This document shows, piece by piece, positions 25,952 to 35,516 of a DNA stretch of 42,797 nucleotides. The position numbers and the translations under genes are program-made. Positions within the stretch are counted from its first letter, which is position 1, and every line of letters starts with the position of its first letter. The stretch spans positions 1 through 42,797 of the forward strand of contig JAICQP010000005.1 in assembly GCA_025937815.1 (NCBI GenBank). Reading direction: 5' to 3'. This DNA is from Gemmatimonadota bacterium. Lineage in GTDB: Bacteria; Gemmatimonadota; Gemmatimonadetes; JACCXV01; JAHWKZ01. A model generated the notes under the pieces. The model was not told the DNA's origin and searched no databases. It saw only the letters and a program-made list of their open reading frames with translations.

Positions 25952-27268
25952 CTACCTCCTGAGGAGTTTGGGTCCGAACGCTCCCTTGAGCTGCTTCATC
26001 ATCTTGTTCATCTCCGCGAACTGCTTGAGGAGCTGGTTCACTTCCTGAACCGTGGTGCCGCTGCCGCGCGCGATCCGCTTGCGCCGGCTGCCGTTGAGTA
26101 TCTTGGGGTTTCGTCGCTCGGCGGCGGTCATCGACAGGACGATCGCCTCGGTCCGCTTCATGCGATCGGGGTCGACTTTCGCGCCCTTGAGCTGCTTCCC
26201 GACGCCCGGAATCATCCCCAGGAGTCCCTCCAGCGGCCCCATCTTCTTGAGTTGCCGCATCGCGGTGAGGAAGTCGTCGAGGTCGAACTGTCCGCGCCGC
26301 CCGACCTTGTCCTCTAGCCTTGCCGCCTCCTCCTCGTCGATCGACTCCTGGGCGCGCTCGACCAGCGTCACCACGTCGCCGCGGTCGAGGATGCGACCCG
26401 CCATGCGGTCGGGATGGAACGGCTCGAGCGCGTCCAGACGCTCTCCGGTGCCGACGAACTTGATCGGGAGGTGGGTCACGGCGTGGATCGACAGCGCGGC
26501 GCCCCCCCGCGCGTCGCCGTCGAGCTTGGTCAGGATGACGCCGGTCAGCGGAAGCCGGGCGTGGAAGGTCTCGGCGATCCGGACCGCGTCCTGACCGGTC
26601 ATGCCGTCGGCGACGAGGAGCGCCTCGTCCGGCTCGGCGACGGCGAAGACGCGCTCGAGCTCGGCCATCATGTCGTCGTCGACGTGGAGGCGCCCGGCGG
26701 TGTCGACGATCACGACGTTCCTCCGCTCCTCCCGCGCGCGCGCGATGCCGCGCGCTGCGATCCGCTCGACCTTCTTCTCGTCGCGATCCGATACGACCGG
26801 AACGTCGAGCTGCTTGCCGAGCGTCTCGAGCTGCTCGATCGCCGCCGGGCGGTAGATGTCGGCGGCGACCAGCAGTGGGCGCCGGTTCCGCTTCTGGAGT
26901 ACCCGCGCGAGCTTGCCCGCGGTCGTCGTCTTCCCCGATCCCTGAAGCCCCGCCAGGACGATCACGGTGGGCGGCTGCTTCGCCTCCGCGAGCGGCGCGT
27001 GCGCGCCGCCCAGGAGCTCGACGAGCTCGTCATGGACGATCTTGATCACCTGCTGCGCGGGCGTGACCGAGGGGGCGACTTCCTGGCCGCGCGCCTTCTC
27101 CTCGACGCGCGCGCAGAACTCCTTCGCGACCTTGAAGTGGACGTCGGCCTCGAGCAATGCGCGGCGCACCTCACGCATCCCCTCGGCGATCATCGCGTCG
27201 TCGAGGATCCCCCGGCCGCGGAAGCGCGCGAAGGCGCTGTCCAGCTTGGCGCTGAGCTCGTCGAACAT
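25952..27268 (-). CDS. ffh: Signal recognition particle protein Ffh
   Basis: GLQGSGKTTTAGKLA, VAADIYRPAAIEQL, DTAGRLHVDDDMM, TKLDGDARGGAALS; methionine-rich M domain. Confidence 0.97.
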   Translation of the reverse strand: MFDELSAKLDSAFARFRGRGILDDAMIAEGMREVRRALLEADVHFKVAKEFCARVEEKARGQEVAPSVTPAQQVIKIVHDELVELLGGAHAPLAEAKQPPTVIVLAGLQGSGKTTTAGKLARVLQKRNRRPLLVAADIYRPAAIEQLETLGKQLDVPVVSDRDEKKVERIAARGIARAREERRNVVIVDTAGRLHVDDDMMAELERVFAVAEPDEALLVADGMTGQDAVRIAETFHARLPLTGVILTKLDGDARGGAALSIHAVTHLPIKFVGTGERLDALEPFHPDRMAGRILDRGDVVTLVERAQESIDEEEAARLEDKVGRRGQFDLDDFLTAMRQLKKMGPLEGLLGMIPGVGKQLKGAKVDPDRMKRTEAIVLSMTAAERRNPKILNGSRRKRIARGSGTTVQEVNQLLKQFAEMNKMMKQLKGAFGPKLLRR

Positions 27269-27479
27269 CGTATTCCCGGGTGAAGCGTTCCCTGCGGATC
27301 AGCCGCCGAATGGGCCGGCGCCCCCTGGTCCGGGTCCAGCCCGGAGAACGGGGGAAGCGAATAGGCAGAAGAAGATACCGCGGTGGGAGAAACCCGTCGA
27401 GTGGCTCCGTAGAGACCCGCTTGCACGGGGACCCGCCGCGGTGATGGCCGCGCCCGAGGGAGCCGGCGCGGCCGATCGG

Positions 27480-28532
27480 CTAGAAGGTCGTGATCACCGA
27501 CATCGCGACCGTCTCGTACCCCGTCATGGACGCCAGCACGTCGCCGGCCTGTTCGAGGCGGACGGTATCCCCGACCATCTCCCGGGGAGCCAGCTTCCCC
27601 GATTCGACCATGCGCAGCATCTCCGGGTAGCGGGCGGCCTGCATTCCAAACGACCCGATCAGGCTGAGCTCGCGGAAGGCGATCAGGTCGACGGGGATGC
27701 TGATCTGCCCCTGGTCCTTCTTGTTCGACACGCCGAGCCGCAGGTGGCGCCCCCTCGTGCGAAGGCTGAACAGCGCGGGCAGCGCAGTCTCCGCCGCCCC
27801 GAGCGCGTCCACCGAGACGTGCGCTCCGCCACCGGTAATCTCCACGACTTCCGCGGGCGCGTCCGGCCCGGCGGTGACTGTGTGGCTCGCGCCCAGCTTC
27901 CGGGCGAGCGCCAGCTTCTCGTCGCTGCGCGACACGGCGATCACGTGGGCCCCGAGAGCCGACGCGATGTTGACCGCCGCCAGACCCACGCCCCCGCAGG
28001 CGAACACGGCGACCCACTCGCCGGGCCTCACCGCGGCCTGATCGACGATCCCGTGGTAGGCGGTCATGAACCGGCACCCCAACCCCGCGGCCGCCTCGGA
28101 GGGAATCGATTCGGGCAGGGGAACCAGGTTGACGTCCGCGTTGGCGACCTTCGTCAGGCCCGCGTACCCGCCGCTGAAGTGCATGCTCGGGAGCTGAAGC
28201 GAGGCGCACACGTTCTGGTGCCCCGATCGGCAGAACTCGCACGTCCCGCAGCCCTGGCAGAACGGAGCCACGACGCGGTCTCCCCGCTGGAAACCATGGA
28301 CCTCGCGGCCTACCTCGACGACGGTGCCGCAGTATTCGTGGCCCATGACGCACGGCAATGTGGGAACGACCCCCACCCACTCCATCCCGCCATTCCAGAT
28401 CGTGTAATCGGACCTGCAGATCCCGCATGCCTCGAGCTCGATCACGGCGTCGCGCGGGCCGCATTCGGGGTCCGGCCAGTGGGTGTCGATCTTCAGGGGC
28501 GCGCCGAACGCTTCCATGACGGCTGCCTTCAT
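27480..28532 (-). CDS. Zinc-dependent alcohol dehydrogenase family protein
   Basis: ATG at 28532; CGICRSDYTIWNG, MGHEYCGTVVEVG, structural Zn CQGCGTCEFCRSGHQNVC, Rossmann VFACGGVGLAAVNIA. Confidence 0.93.
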   Translation of the reverse strand: MKAAVMEAFGAPLKIDTHWPDPECGPRDAVIELEACGICRSDYTIWNGGMEWVGVVPTLPCVMGHEYCGTVVEVGREVHGFQRGDRVVAPFCQGCGTCEFCRSGHQNVCASLQLPSMHFSGGYAGLTKVANADVNLVPLPESIPSEAAAGLGCRFMTAYHGIVDQAAVRPGEWVAVFACGGVGLAAVNIASALGAHVIAVSRSDEKLALARKLGASHTVTAGPDAPAEVVEITGGGAHVSVDALGAAETALPALFSLRTRGRHLRLGVSNKKDQGQISIPVDLIAFRELSLIGSFGMQAARYPEMLRMVESGKLAPREMVGDTVRLEQAGDVLASMTGYETVAMSVITTF

Positions 28533-28663
28533 CGTCTTCTCGTCTGTGGGGGGATTGGGGAACTCGCTCGAGACGGCGCAATCTACAACGGTCGAGAACC
28601 AATAGCGTATCGAGGATTTGCTGGAATGGATGAAATCCGAGTCGCGCGCGGACGGCGCCGGGG

Positions 28664-28691
28664 TCCGGCCCCCGAGGGGATGGGGGCCGGA
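28664..28691 (-). terminator. Stem-loop downstream of TonB-dependent receptor
   Basis: TCCGGCCCCC-GAGGGGAT-GGGGGCCGGA, perfect 10-bp stem, 24 nt after the minus-strand stop at 28715. Confidence 0.55.
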
Positions 28692-28714
28692 GCCGGGGCT
28701 GCGTTGCAGCGGCG

Positions 28715-31195
28715 CTACTGCGGGAAGCCGGGGGCGCCGCCCTGGTCCGCGCCCGCATCGGGGCGCGGCTGCCGGACCCGCGGCGGCTTGCCGAAGGTGT
28801 ACTGGAACGTCAGGTGCACAGACCGCGCGTCGAAGTTCCGCTCGGTGATCTGCCGGATGTTCTCGTCGGCGGCCTCCACCCGGAAGCCCATCTGGTCGAA
28901 GGGGTCGACCACGCGAAGGCTGAGCGACGCGCGGTCCCCGGCGAGCTTCTGGCGCAGCGTAAGGCTGGTCATCTTGAAGCTCGAGAACTTTCCGCGCTCG
29001 AATTCCATCGGCGCTCGGTACATCATCATCCCCTGTAAGCTGAGGCTGGGGGTCAATTCGGCGGTCGCGTTCAGACGCGTGGACCAGGTCACCGCGTTCG
29101 ACGCGAGGCTCGCCTCCGAGCCCCCCTCGGTGACCATCTTGAACACGTTGAAGTTCGCCATGCCGTTGAGCCATCCCCCGTACTCGTAGGACAGGTTCAC
29201 GTCCGTCCCCCAGGAGTCGCCCTTGTCCAGGTTCTCGAAGCTGACCGAGGTGACCTCGCGGCCGTCGACGATGTCCTCGGTGTCGACGATGAACCGGATC
29301 ACGTCGCTCGTGTGGCGGTAGAAGGGTGAGAGCTGGAGCGACCCCCAGTCCGCCTGGTGCGTGAAGCCCAGCTCGATCGCGTCCGTGTACTCCGGATCGA
29401 GCTCGGGGTTGCCGATGAAGACGTTCTGGACGTCGAAGAAAAACGGAAACGGGTTCAGCTCGTGGGTGTTCGGCCGGCGGATGCGCCGCGAATAGCTGAT
29501 CTTGGCCTCGTCCGCGTCGGTCAGGCTGTAGCTCAGCACGCCGCTGGGGAAGACGCTCCCATAGCTGTACGGGAAGTTATCGGCCTGATCGGCGAGGACG
29601 AAGTCGCGCCAGGCGTACTCTCCGCGCAGGCCCGCCTGCAGCTCGAGCTTGCCGATCGTCCGGCTGAGCACCGCGTAGGCCGCCTGGACCCGCTCGTCGA
29701 AGTCGAACGTGTTGCTCAGGTCGCTCACCTCGAACTCGCCGCTCCCCAGCTCGTCCTCGAGGACATCGTAGTCGCGCTCGATCCAGCCCCACTCGCCCTT
29801 GTAGCCGGTCTCCAGCTTCGTGTTCTCTCCCAGCGTGCGCGTGTAGTCGACCTGCGCGATCGCCTCGCGGTCGGAAGAGTCGACGTCGCGCAGCTCCAGC
29901 TCCGTCCGGGTCACGGGCTCCGCGCTCAGGGGCTCGCGCCAGAGCAGCGACTGATCGTCGTCGTTCTCCTGGTTGAAGCGGACCTCCGCCGCCAGCTCGT
30001 GCGCGCGGGGCTCGAGCGTGCGCTTGAACGCCAGCGTGTACTCCAGCACCCGCCCGTCGCTCTCGCCGTCCTGCAACCGGGCGTACTGGTCGAAGGGGTT
30101 GCCGTCGGCGTCCAGCTCGGTATAGGCGTTCCGCGACTCCTCGTCGCGACCGCGCAGGTTGAACGACAGGATGTTCGTGAGCATGTCCCGTTCGTTCAGC
30201 TTGTAGTCGATGGTGGTGCTGAGGTTGTGGCCGGCGAAGGTGTTCTCCCCCAGCACGTCTTGCTCGGTGGTGGAAAGCAGGACGTCCAGCGGATCGAACC
30301 GAAGCCGATCGTTGATGCCGTCGATATCGCGCTGTCCGAAGTTGAAACCGTACGTTGTGAACGTCGTCCAGGGCCCGTTCTGATACCCGAGGTTGCCCGA
30401 GACGTTGTAGCGATTCGACGGCGAGGCGCCGAGCGTGAGCCCGCCGCTGGTGCCGAGCTCGGTGTTCTGCTTGAGCACGATGTTGATGATGCCGGCCATG
30501 CCCTCCGGGTCGTAGCGCGCGGACGGCGTCGGCACGACCTCGACCCGGTCGATGACGTTCGCCGGGAGCTGTTCGAGGTAGGCGCCCAGCTGTTCGCCGC
30601 TGACCGGCGCCGGCCGGCCGTTGATCTGGACCGCGACGTTCTCGTTTCCCCGCAGGCTGACCTTGCCCTCCGGATCGACGTTGACCGAAGGGACCGCGAC
30701 CAGGACCTCGCTGGCCGTCGCCGCGGCCGGAGCGACGTCCTTCGCGCTGTAGCTGTTGCGGTCGGGCTCGATGGCGACGGTCGGCCGTTCGACCGTCACG
30801 TCGATTCCCTCGACGGCGACAGGCGACGGCACCATCCGGATCGCTCCCGCGTCCGCACTCGGAGCGCCGGGGCCGATCGTGAGGTCGGGCGAGCGCCGCG
30901 CTTCGTATCCGATCGAAGTGATCTGGAGGTAGTATGTGCCGGGCGGCAGGCCCTGGACCCGGAACGCGCCGTCGCGGCCCGCGATGTCACCCGAGATCAG
31001 GGCTGAATCGGCCTTGTTGTGAACCGCGACCGAGGCGCCGTAGATCGGGCCGCCGTCCGGATCGAGCACGCTGCCGCGGATCTCGCCCCCGGCCTGAGCG
31101 CCCGGAGGGGCGCCCTGCCCGGTTGGCACCTGCGCATGGACAGTTGCGACCGCGAACAGAAAGAAGCCCAGTGCGACGAACGCTATGCGTTTCAT
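28715..31195 (-). CDS. TonB-dependent receptor with carboxypeptidase-regulatory-like N-terminal domain
   Basis: Signal peptide; GSVLDPDGGPIYGASVAVHNKADSALISGDIAGRDGAFRVQGLPPGTYYLQITSIGYEARR; plug NENVAVQINGRPAPVSGEQLGAYLEQLPANVIDRVEVVPTPSARYDPEGMAGIINIVLKQ; barrel to the C-terminus. Confidence 0.93.
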   Translation of the reverse strand: MKRIAFVALGFFLFAVATVHAQVPTGQGAPPGAQAGGEIRGSVLDPDGGPIYGASVAVHNKADSALISGDIAGRDGAFRVQGLPPGTYYLQITSIGYEARRSPDLTIGPGAPSADAGAIRMVPSPVAVEGIDVTVERPTVAIEPDRNSYSAKDVAPAAATASEVLVAVPSVNVDPEGKVSLRGNENVAVQINGRPAPVSGEQLGAYLEQLPANVIDRVEVVPTPSARYDPEGMAGIINIVLKQNTELGTSGGLTLGASPSNRYNVSGNLGYQNGPWTTFTTYGFNFGQRDIDGINDRLRFDPLDVLLSTTEQDVLGENTFAGHNLSTTIDYKLNERDMLTNILSFNLRGRDEESRNAYTELDADGNPFDQYARLQDGESDGRVLEYTLAFKRTLEPRAHELAAEVRFNQENDDDQSLLWREPLSAEPVTRTELELRDVDSSDREAIAQVDYTRTLGENTKLETGYKGEWGWIERDYDVLEDELGSGEFEVSDLSNTFDFDERVQAAYAVLSRTIGKLELQAGLRGEYAWRDFVLADQADNFPYSYGSVFPSGVLSYSLTDADEAKISYSRRIRRPNTHELNPFPFFFDVQNVFIGNPELDPEYTDAIELGFTHQADWGSLQLSPFYRHTSDVIRFIVDTEDIVDGREVTSVSFENLDKGDSWGTDVNLSYEYGGWLNGMANFNVFKMVTEGGSEASLASNAVTWSTRLNATAELTPSLSLQGMMMYRAPMEFERGKFSSFKMTSLTLRQKLAGDRASLSLRVVDPFDQMGFRVEAADENIRQITERNFDARSVHLTFQYTFGKPPRVRQPRPDAGADQGGAPGFPQ

Positions 31196-31359
31196 GGATT
31201 GCTCACCCGCGGAGAAGGTATGCGATGGCCGGGACCCGCCGCCGACCGGCCAACGGCCCCGGTAAGTCTCCTCGTATGACGCTCGAAAGGGCTGGAACGT
31301 TGAAGCGCCGCCGCGCTCGCTCTTGCCGTGTCGATGGAACCCGCGTCATACATAGAAGG

Positions 31360-31388
31360 ACTATACATTGAAGTGCTAGGTATGTCAA
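31360..31388 (-). promoter_or_regulatory. Near-consensus sigma70 promoter upstream of TonB-dependent receptor
   Basis: Minus strand TTGACA-N17-TATAGT in a locally AT-rich stretch; implied 5'UTR about 155-160 nt. Confidence 0.75.
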
Positions 31389-31455
31389 GTCCGGCCCGCG
31401 GCGGCGGACCGCTCCTTCCGTAGAACGAGGAGCCATCGCGGCAGGTTTCAGCGAC

Positions 31456-32130
31456 CTAAGGTCGGGAGGGTTCGGGCTCTTCGGCGGCGGAGCGGATCGC
31501 CTCGATACGGGACCGGGGGTCGCCGCCATAGACGCCCGACCCGCTCACCAGGACGTCCGCCCCGGCCCGGGCCACCGCGGCCGCGTTGGCGGCGGTGATC
31601 CCGCCATCCACCTGGAGGTACGGCCTGGAGTCAACGGGCAGCTCGTCGATCCGGGCCCGCGCCGACCGCAAGCGCTCCAGTGACCCGGGCAGGAACGCCT
31701 GTCCGGCCCAGCCCGGGTTGACGCTCATGACGAGCACCAGCCCGGCCGCTTCCCACACCGCGTCGAGCGCCGCCAGCGACGTGCCCGGATTCAGAGCCAC
31801 TCCCGCCACGACACCCAGCTCGCCCAGCCGTTGCAGCTGGCGGTGGAGGTGCGGAGCGGCCTCGACGTGGATCGTGACGCCGGTCGCCCCGGCGTCGACG
31901 TACTCGTCGAAGTACTGCTCGGGACGCACCACCATGAGGTGGGCGTCGATCGGAAGCGACGTGACGCGGCGCACGGCGCGGATGACATCGGCGCCGAAGG
32001 TGAGGTTCGGCACGAACTGCCCGTCCATGACGTCGACGTGGATCCAGTCGGCGCCCCCCTCCTCGGCCGCGGACACGGCCTCGGCCAGGTGCCCGAGGTC
32101 GGCCGCCAGGATCGAGGGGGCGACGAGCAC
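31456..32130 (-). CDS. rpe: Ribulose-phosphate 3-epimerase
   Basis: VAPSILAADLGHLAEAV, DWIHVDVMDGQFVPNLTFGADV, HLMVVRPEQY, VMSVNPGWAGQAFLPG, QVDGGITAANAA. Confidence 0.96.
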   Translation of the reverse strand: MLVAPSILAADLGHLAEAVSAAEEGGADWIHVDVMDGQFVPNLTFGADVIRAVRRVTSLPIDAHLMVVRPEQYFDEYVDAGATGVTIHVEAAPHLHRQLQRLGELGVVAGVALNPGTSLAALDAVWEAAGLVLVMSVNPGWAGQAFLPGSLERLRSARARIDELPVDSRPYLQVDGGITAANAAAVARAGADVLVSGSGVYGGDPRSRIEAIRSAAEEPEPSRP

Positions 32131-32147
32131 GGGGTGGGGACGCGCGC

Positions 32148-33125
32148 TCAGAATGTCTCGTCTTCCGGAGATTGCGGGTCCGGAACAGGGACGTCGTCGG
32201 CCGGCATCTCGTCGGCGGGCGGCTCCGGGGCCGGATCCCGCGCCCGGATGCGCTCGTTCTCGGGGGTCTCCTCCGCGGAGACGTCCACCGGCGCTTCCGC
32301 CCCCTGCCCGGCCGCCGGAGCTCCCTGCCTGCGCACCGCGACCTCCTCCTCGAGACCGAGCTGCAGCCGCACCGCGGATCCCGTCGCGATCCTGTGACCG
32401 GGACCCGGCTCCTGGCCGGTCACCACCACCTGCGCGCTCGCGGTGCCGACCGTATCCGCTCCCACGCTCGTTACCTCTCCGACCGTGAGCCCGAAGATCT
32501 CCAGTGTGTCGCGCGCGGCCGCCTGCGACAGGCCCCGGACGTCGGGCATGTCGACCATCGCGCCGCCGCGACTGAGCGTAAGCACGATCGCCGTGTCCTC
32601 TTCTACCAGCGTGCCGGACGGCGGCTCGGACGAGACGACGAGGTTCTGCGGCACGAGCTCGCTAGGCGCCCGCCGGACGCCCGTGACGTCGACGTCGAGC
32701 TGGCGCAGGATGGCGCGCGCCGCTTCGAGGTCTAGCCCCATGAGATCGGGGATCCGGGTCTCCTGATCCCCGAGGCTGACGAGCACGAACAGCGTGTCGC
32801 CCGCGGCGAGGTAGCTCCCGGGCGGGGGGATCTGGTAGATGACGTCTCCCCGGTCGACACGGTCCGAGTATTGCCGAGCGCTCGCGACTACCTCGTAGCC
32901 CGCGGATCGGCCGTCCTCCATGGCGTCCTCGATCGACTCGCCGGTCAGGTCGGGTACGCGGTGGACGCGGCTCTCGGCGAGCGTCTCGGGAAGGAGGAAG
33001 AGCTGAACGCCGAGATAGCCGAGCGCCCCCGCGCCCAGGGTCGCGACGATGAGCGCGATCGGAACCCGCCAGACGGCGCTCCTGCTGCGCTCGACCATCT
33101 CCCGGCGATCACGGAAGTCCTTCAC
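32148..33125 (-). CDS. PASTA-domain membrane protein lacking a kinase domain
   Basis: Short cytoplasmic N-terminus, one TM segment, three PASTA-like units (VPDLTGESIEDA.., IPDLMGLDLEAA.., MPDVRGLSQAAA..), acidic/Pro-rich tail. Confidence 0.9.
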   Translation of the reverse strand: MKDFRDRREMVERSRSAVWRVPIALIVATLGAGALGYLGVQLFLLPETLAESRVHRVPDLTGESIEDAMEDGRSAGYEVVASARQYSDRVDRGDVIYQIPPPGSYLAAGDTLFVLVSLGDQETRIPDLMGLDLEAARAILRQLDVDVTGVRRAPSELVPQNLVVSSEPPSGTLVEEDTAIVLTLSRGGAMVDMPDVRGLSQAAARDTLEIFGLTVGEVTSVGADTVGTASAQVVVTGQEPGPGHRIATGSAVRLQLGLEEEVAVRRQGAPAAGQGAEAPVDVSAEETPENERIRARDPAPEPPADEMPADDVPVPDPQSPEDETF

Positions 33126-34414
33126 CGTTCCCTCACGAGACGCGCGGCGAACATGCCGTCGGCGTCGTCACGCCACGGCAGCGTCACGAGCCAGGGCCCG
33201 TCGGCGAGCGGCGCGGGCACGCGTCCGGCCACGGGGTCGATTCGATACTCCGGGTGATCCACGAGAAACGCGCTCACGACCTCCTCGTTCTCCTCGGGCT
33301 CGAGCGAACACGTCGCGTACACGAGCGCTCCGCCGACCGCCACGCGGTCGGCGAGCCCCTCCAGGATCTCGCGCTGGACCGCGGCGAACCGCGCGAGGTC
33401 TTCCGGCGTCCGCCGCCAGCGCGCGTCGACGCGGCGCCTGAGCACGCCCGTCCCCGAGCAGGGGACGTCGGCCACCACGAGCGGGAACCGCGCCGCTGTC
33501 GGCGGACGCCGCGCGTCGGCGGCCACGAGATGCCAGCCCCCGATTCCCAGTCGCTCGGCGGCGCTCCGGACGCGCACGAGTCGTGCCGGGTCGACGTCGA
33601 GAGCGAGCGCGCGTGCGCCGGGGGAGCGCTCGAGCAGGCCCATGAGCTTGCCGCCCGGGGCAGCGCACGCGTCGAGGAGCCAGCGCGTGCCGGGCTCCGC
33701 TGCTATCTCGGCCACCCATTGGGCGCCGGCGTCCTGCACCCAGAACCACCCCTCGTCCCATCCCGGCAGCGCTTCGGGCGCGGCGCCCGACGCGATCACG
33801 ATCGCGTCCGGCTTCGCCGGATGCACGGCGGCCTCGATCCCCGCTTCCCGGAGCCGGGCCAGAGCCACATCCGGGTCGGTCCGGCGCCGGTTCACCTTGA
33901 GATGGAGCGGCGGCGGAACGTTGTTTCCGGCGAGCAGCGCTTCGGTGGCGTCTATCCCGTGGCGCGCGATCCACCGCCCGACCATCCACGCCGGATGGGA
34001 GTGGAGGATCGCGAGCCGCTCCGCGAGTGCCACGTCCCCGGGAGGCTCCGCCGGTCCTTCGCGAGCGAGATTCCGGAGCACGGCGTTCACCAGGCCGGCC
34101 CCCCAGCGCGAGATCGTCGCCGGAGTTTCGCCGCGGACCAGCTTCACGCTCTCGTCCACCGCCGCCCACGCGGGCACGCCGCTCATGAACCGGAGTTGAT
34201 ACGCGCCGAGCTCCAGGATCGCCAGCACGTCCGCGGGAAGCGCTTCTACGTCTTTCCGCAGGTGGCGCGCTAGCTCCCAGCGGAGGCGCTTCTGCCAGCG
34301 GATCGCGCCGTACGCCAGCTCCATCAGGAACGGCCGCCCCCGCGCCTCGAGAGCGGCGGATCTTCGCGCGAAGCTCTCGTCGGCCCGCGCTCCCCGGCGG
34401 ACGTCCCGGAGCAC
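33122..34414 (-). CDS. rsmB: 16S rRNA (cytosine-5-)-methyltransferase RsmB/Sun
   Basis: NusB-like N-terminus; FWVQDAGAQWVAEIAAEPGTRWLLDACAAPGGKLMGL; VVADVPCSGTGVLRRRVDARWRR; VYATCSLEPEENEEVV. Confidence 0.94.
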   Translation of the reverse strand: MLRDVRRGARADESFARRSAALEARGRPFLMELAYGAIRWQKRLRWELARHLRKDVEALPADVLAILELGAYQLRFMSGVPAWAAVDESVKLVRGETPATISRWGAGLVNAVLRNLAREGPAEPPGDVALAERLAILHSHPAWMVGRWIARHGIDATEALLAGNNVPPPLHLKVNRRRTDPDVALARLREAGIEAAVHPAKPDAIVIASGAAPEALPGWDEGWFWVQDAGAQWVAEIAAEPGTRWLLDACAAPGGKLMGLLERSPGARALALDVDPARLVRVRSAAERLGIGGWHLVAADARRPPTAARFPLVVADVPCSGTGVLRRRVDARWRRTPEDLARFAAVQREILEGLADRVAVGGALVYATCSLEPEENEEVVSAFLVDHPEYRIDPVAGRVPAPLADGPWLVTLPWRDDADGMFAARLVRER

Positions 34415-34472
34415 CGCCAGAGCGGCGCGGCGCTCCGGACTCGCGCGCCCGCCTCCGGCGCCGGCGATCGCC

Positions 34473-35249
34473 CTAGCCGCCGACCCGCCCCGCTACCGGG
34501 CTCGACGGGGTGGCATAGGCGCGCTTCTCCATGCGGCCGGCCTCGAACGCCAGCCTGCCGGCCCGGACCGCGAGCCGCATCGCCTCGGCCATTCGCAGCG
34601 GGTCCCCGGCCTTCGCGATCGCCGTGTTCATGAGGATTCCGTCGACGCCCAGCTCCATCGTGGCCGCTGCGTCCGACGCGGTGCCGACGCCCGCATCGAC
34701 GATGACCGGAACGGACACCGCCTCCATGATGAACCGGATGCCGAGCGGATCCACCAGCCCGAGGCCCGACCCGATCGGCGAGGCGAGCGGCATGACCGCC
34801 GCCGCGCCCGCATCCTCGAGCCGCTTCGCGATCACAGGATCGTCGCTCGTGTAGGGGAGCACGGTGAAGCCTTCGCCGGCCAGGGTCTCCGTGGCGGTCA
34901 GGAGCTCGAGGACGTCGGGATAGAGGGTCTTCTCGTCGCCGATCACCTCGAGCTTGACGAAATCGCTGAGCCCCGCCGCGCGCCCGAGCCGCGCCACCCG
35001 GATCGCCTCCTCCGCCGTGTAGCATCCCGCCGTGTTGGGGAGGATCAGGACCCGATCGGCATCGAGCCAGTGAAGGAGGCTCTCCTCCTTGCTGGCGTCC
35101 AGGTCCACGCGGCGAACCGCCACCGTGATGATCTCCGCGCCCGACGCCTCCAGCGCGGCGGCCATCGTCCGGGGCGAGTCGTACTTGCCGGTCCCGATGA
35201 TGAGCCGCGAGCCGAACGTCCGGCCGCCGAGGGTCAGCCGATCGTTCAT
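34473..35249 (-). CDS. thiG: Thiazole synthase ThiG
   Basis: [50 protein letters not shown]...[21 protein letters not shown]...[16 protein letters not shown]. Confidence 0.97.
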   Translation of the reverse strand: MNDRLTLGGRTFGSRLIIGTGKYDSPRTMAAALEASGAEIITVAVRRVDLDASKEESLLHWLDADRVLILPNTAGCYTAEEAIRVARLGRAAGLSDFVKLEVIGDEKTLYPDVLELLTATETLAGEGFTVLPYTSDDPVIAKRLEDAGAAAVMPLASPIGSGLGLVDPLGIRFIMEAVSVPVIVDAGVGTASDAAATMELGVDGILMNTAIAKAGDPLRMAEAMRLAVRAGRLAFEAGRMEKRAYATPSSPVAGRVGG

Positions 35250-35500
35250 CCGCCCCCCACGAAGTGCACGATCTCGAGCTCGTCGCCGGGTTCGAGAGCC
35301 GTGCGGTCGAACTCCACCCGGCGCAGGATGCGACCGTTCCGCTCGACGACGACGAGGTCGGGGTCGAGGTCGTGGCGCGCGAGGAATCCCGCCACCGATG
35401 TCCCGGGCGGGACCGATCGCGTCTCCCCGTTCGCGCGGATCTCGACTCCGCCGTCGGTTTCCGCGAACTGCGCGCGCGTCTCGCCGGGTGTCGTTTTCAT
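35246..35500 (-). CDS. thiS: Sulfur carrier protein ThiS
   Basis: [65 protein letters not shown] (Gly-Gly terminus); 4-nt overlap with thiG. Confidence 0.9.
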   Translation of the reverse strand: MKTTPGETRAQFAETDGGVEIRANGETRSVPPGTSVAGFLARHDLDPDLVVVERNGRILRRVEFDRTALEPGDELEIVHFVGGG

Positions 35501-35516
35501 GCCGAGAATGTACCAC

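Noticed and set aside
27269-27479. Possible SRP (4.5S) RNA in the ffh upstream gap
   Set aside because: The conserved GGAAGGAAGCAGC-type domain IV sequence is not present on either strand by eye; only a generic structured hairpin is supported.
26967-29189. 740-aa plus-strand ORF across ffh, the dehydrogenase and the TonB receptor
   Set aside because: Overlaps three recognisable opposite-strand genes and an intergenic gap; no domain similarity.
29357-31006. 549-aa plus-strand ORF opposite the TonB receptor
   Set aside because: Shadow ORF; Arg/Val/Leu-biased sequence without features.
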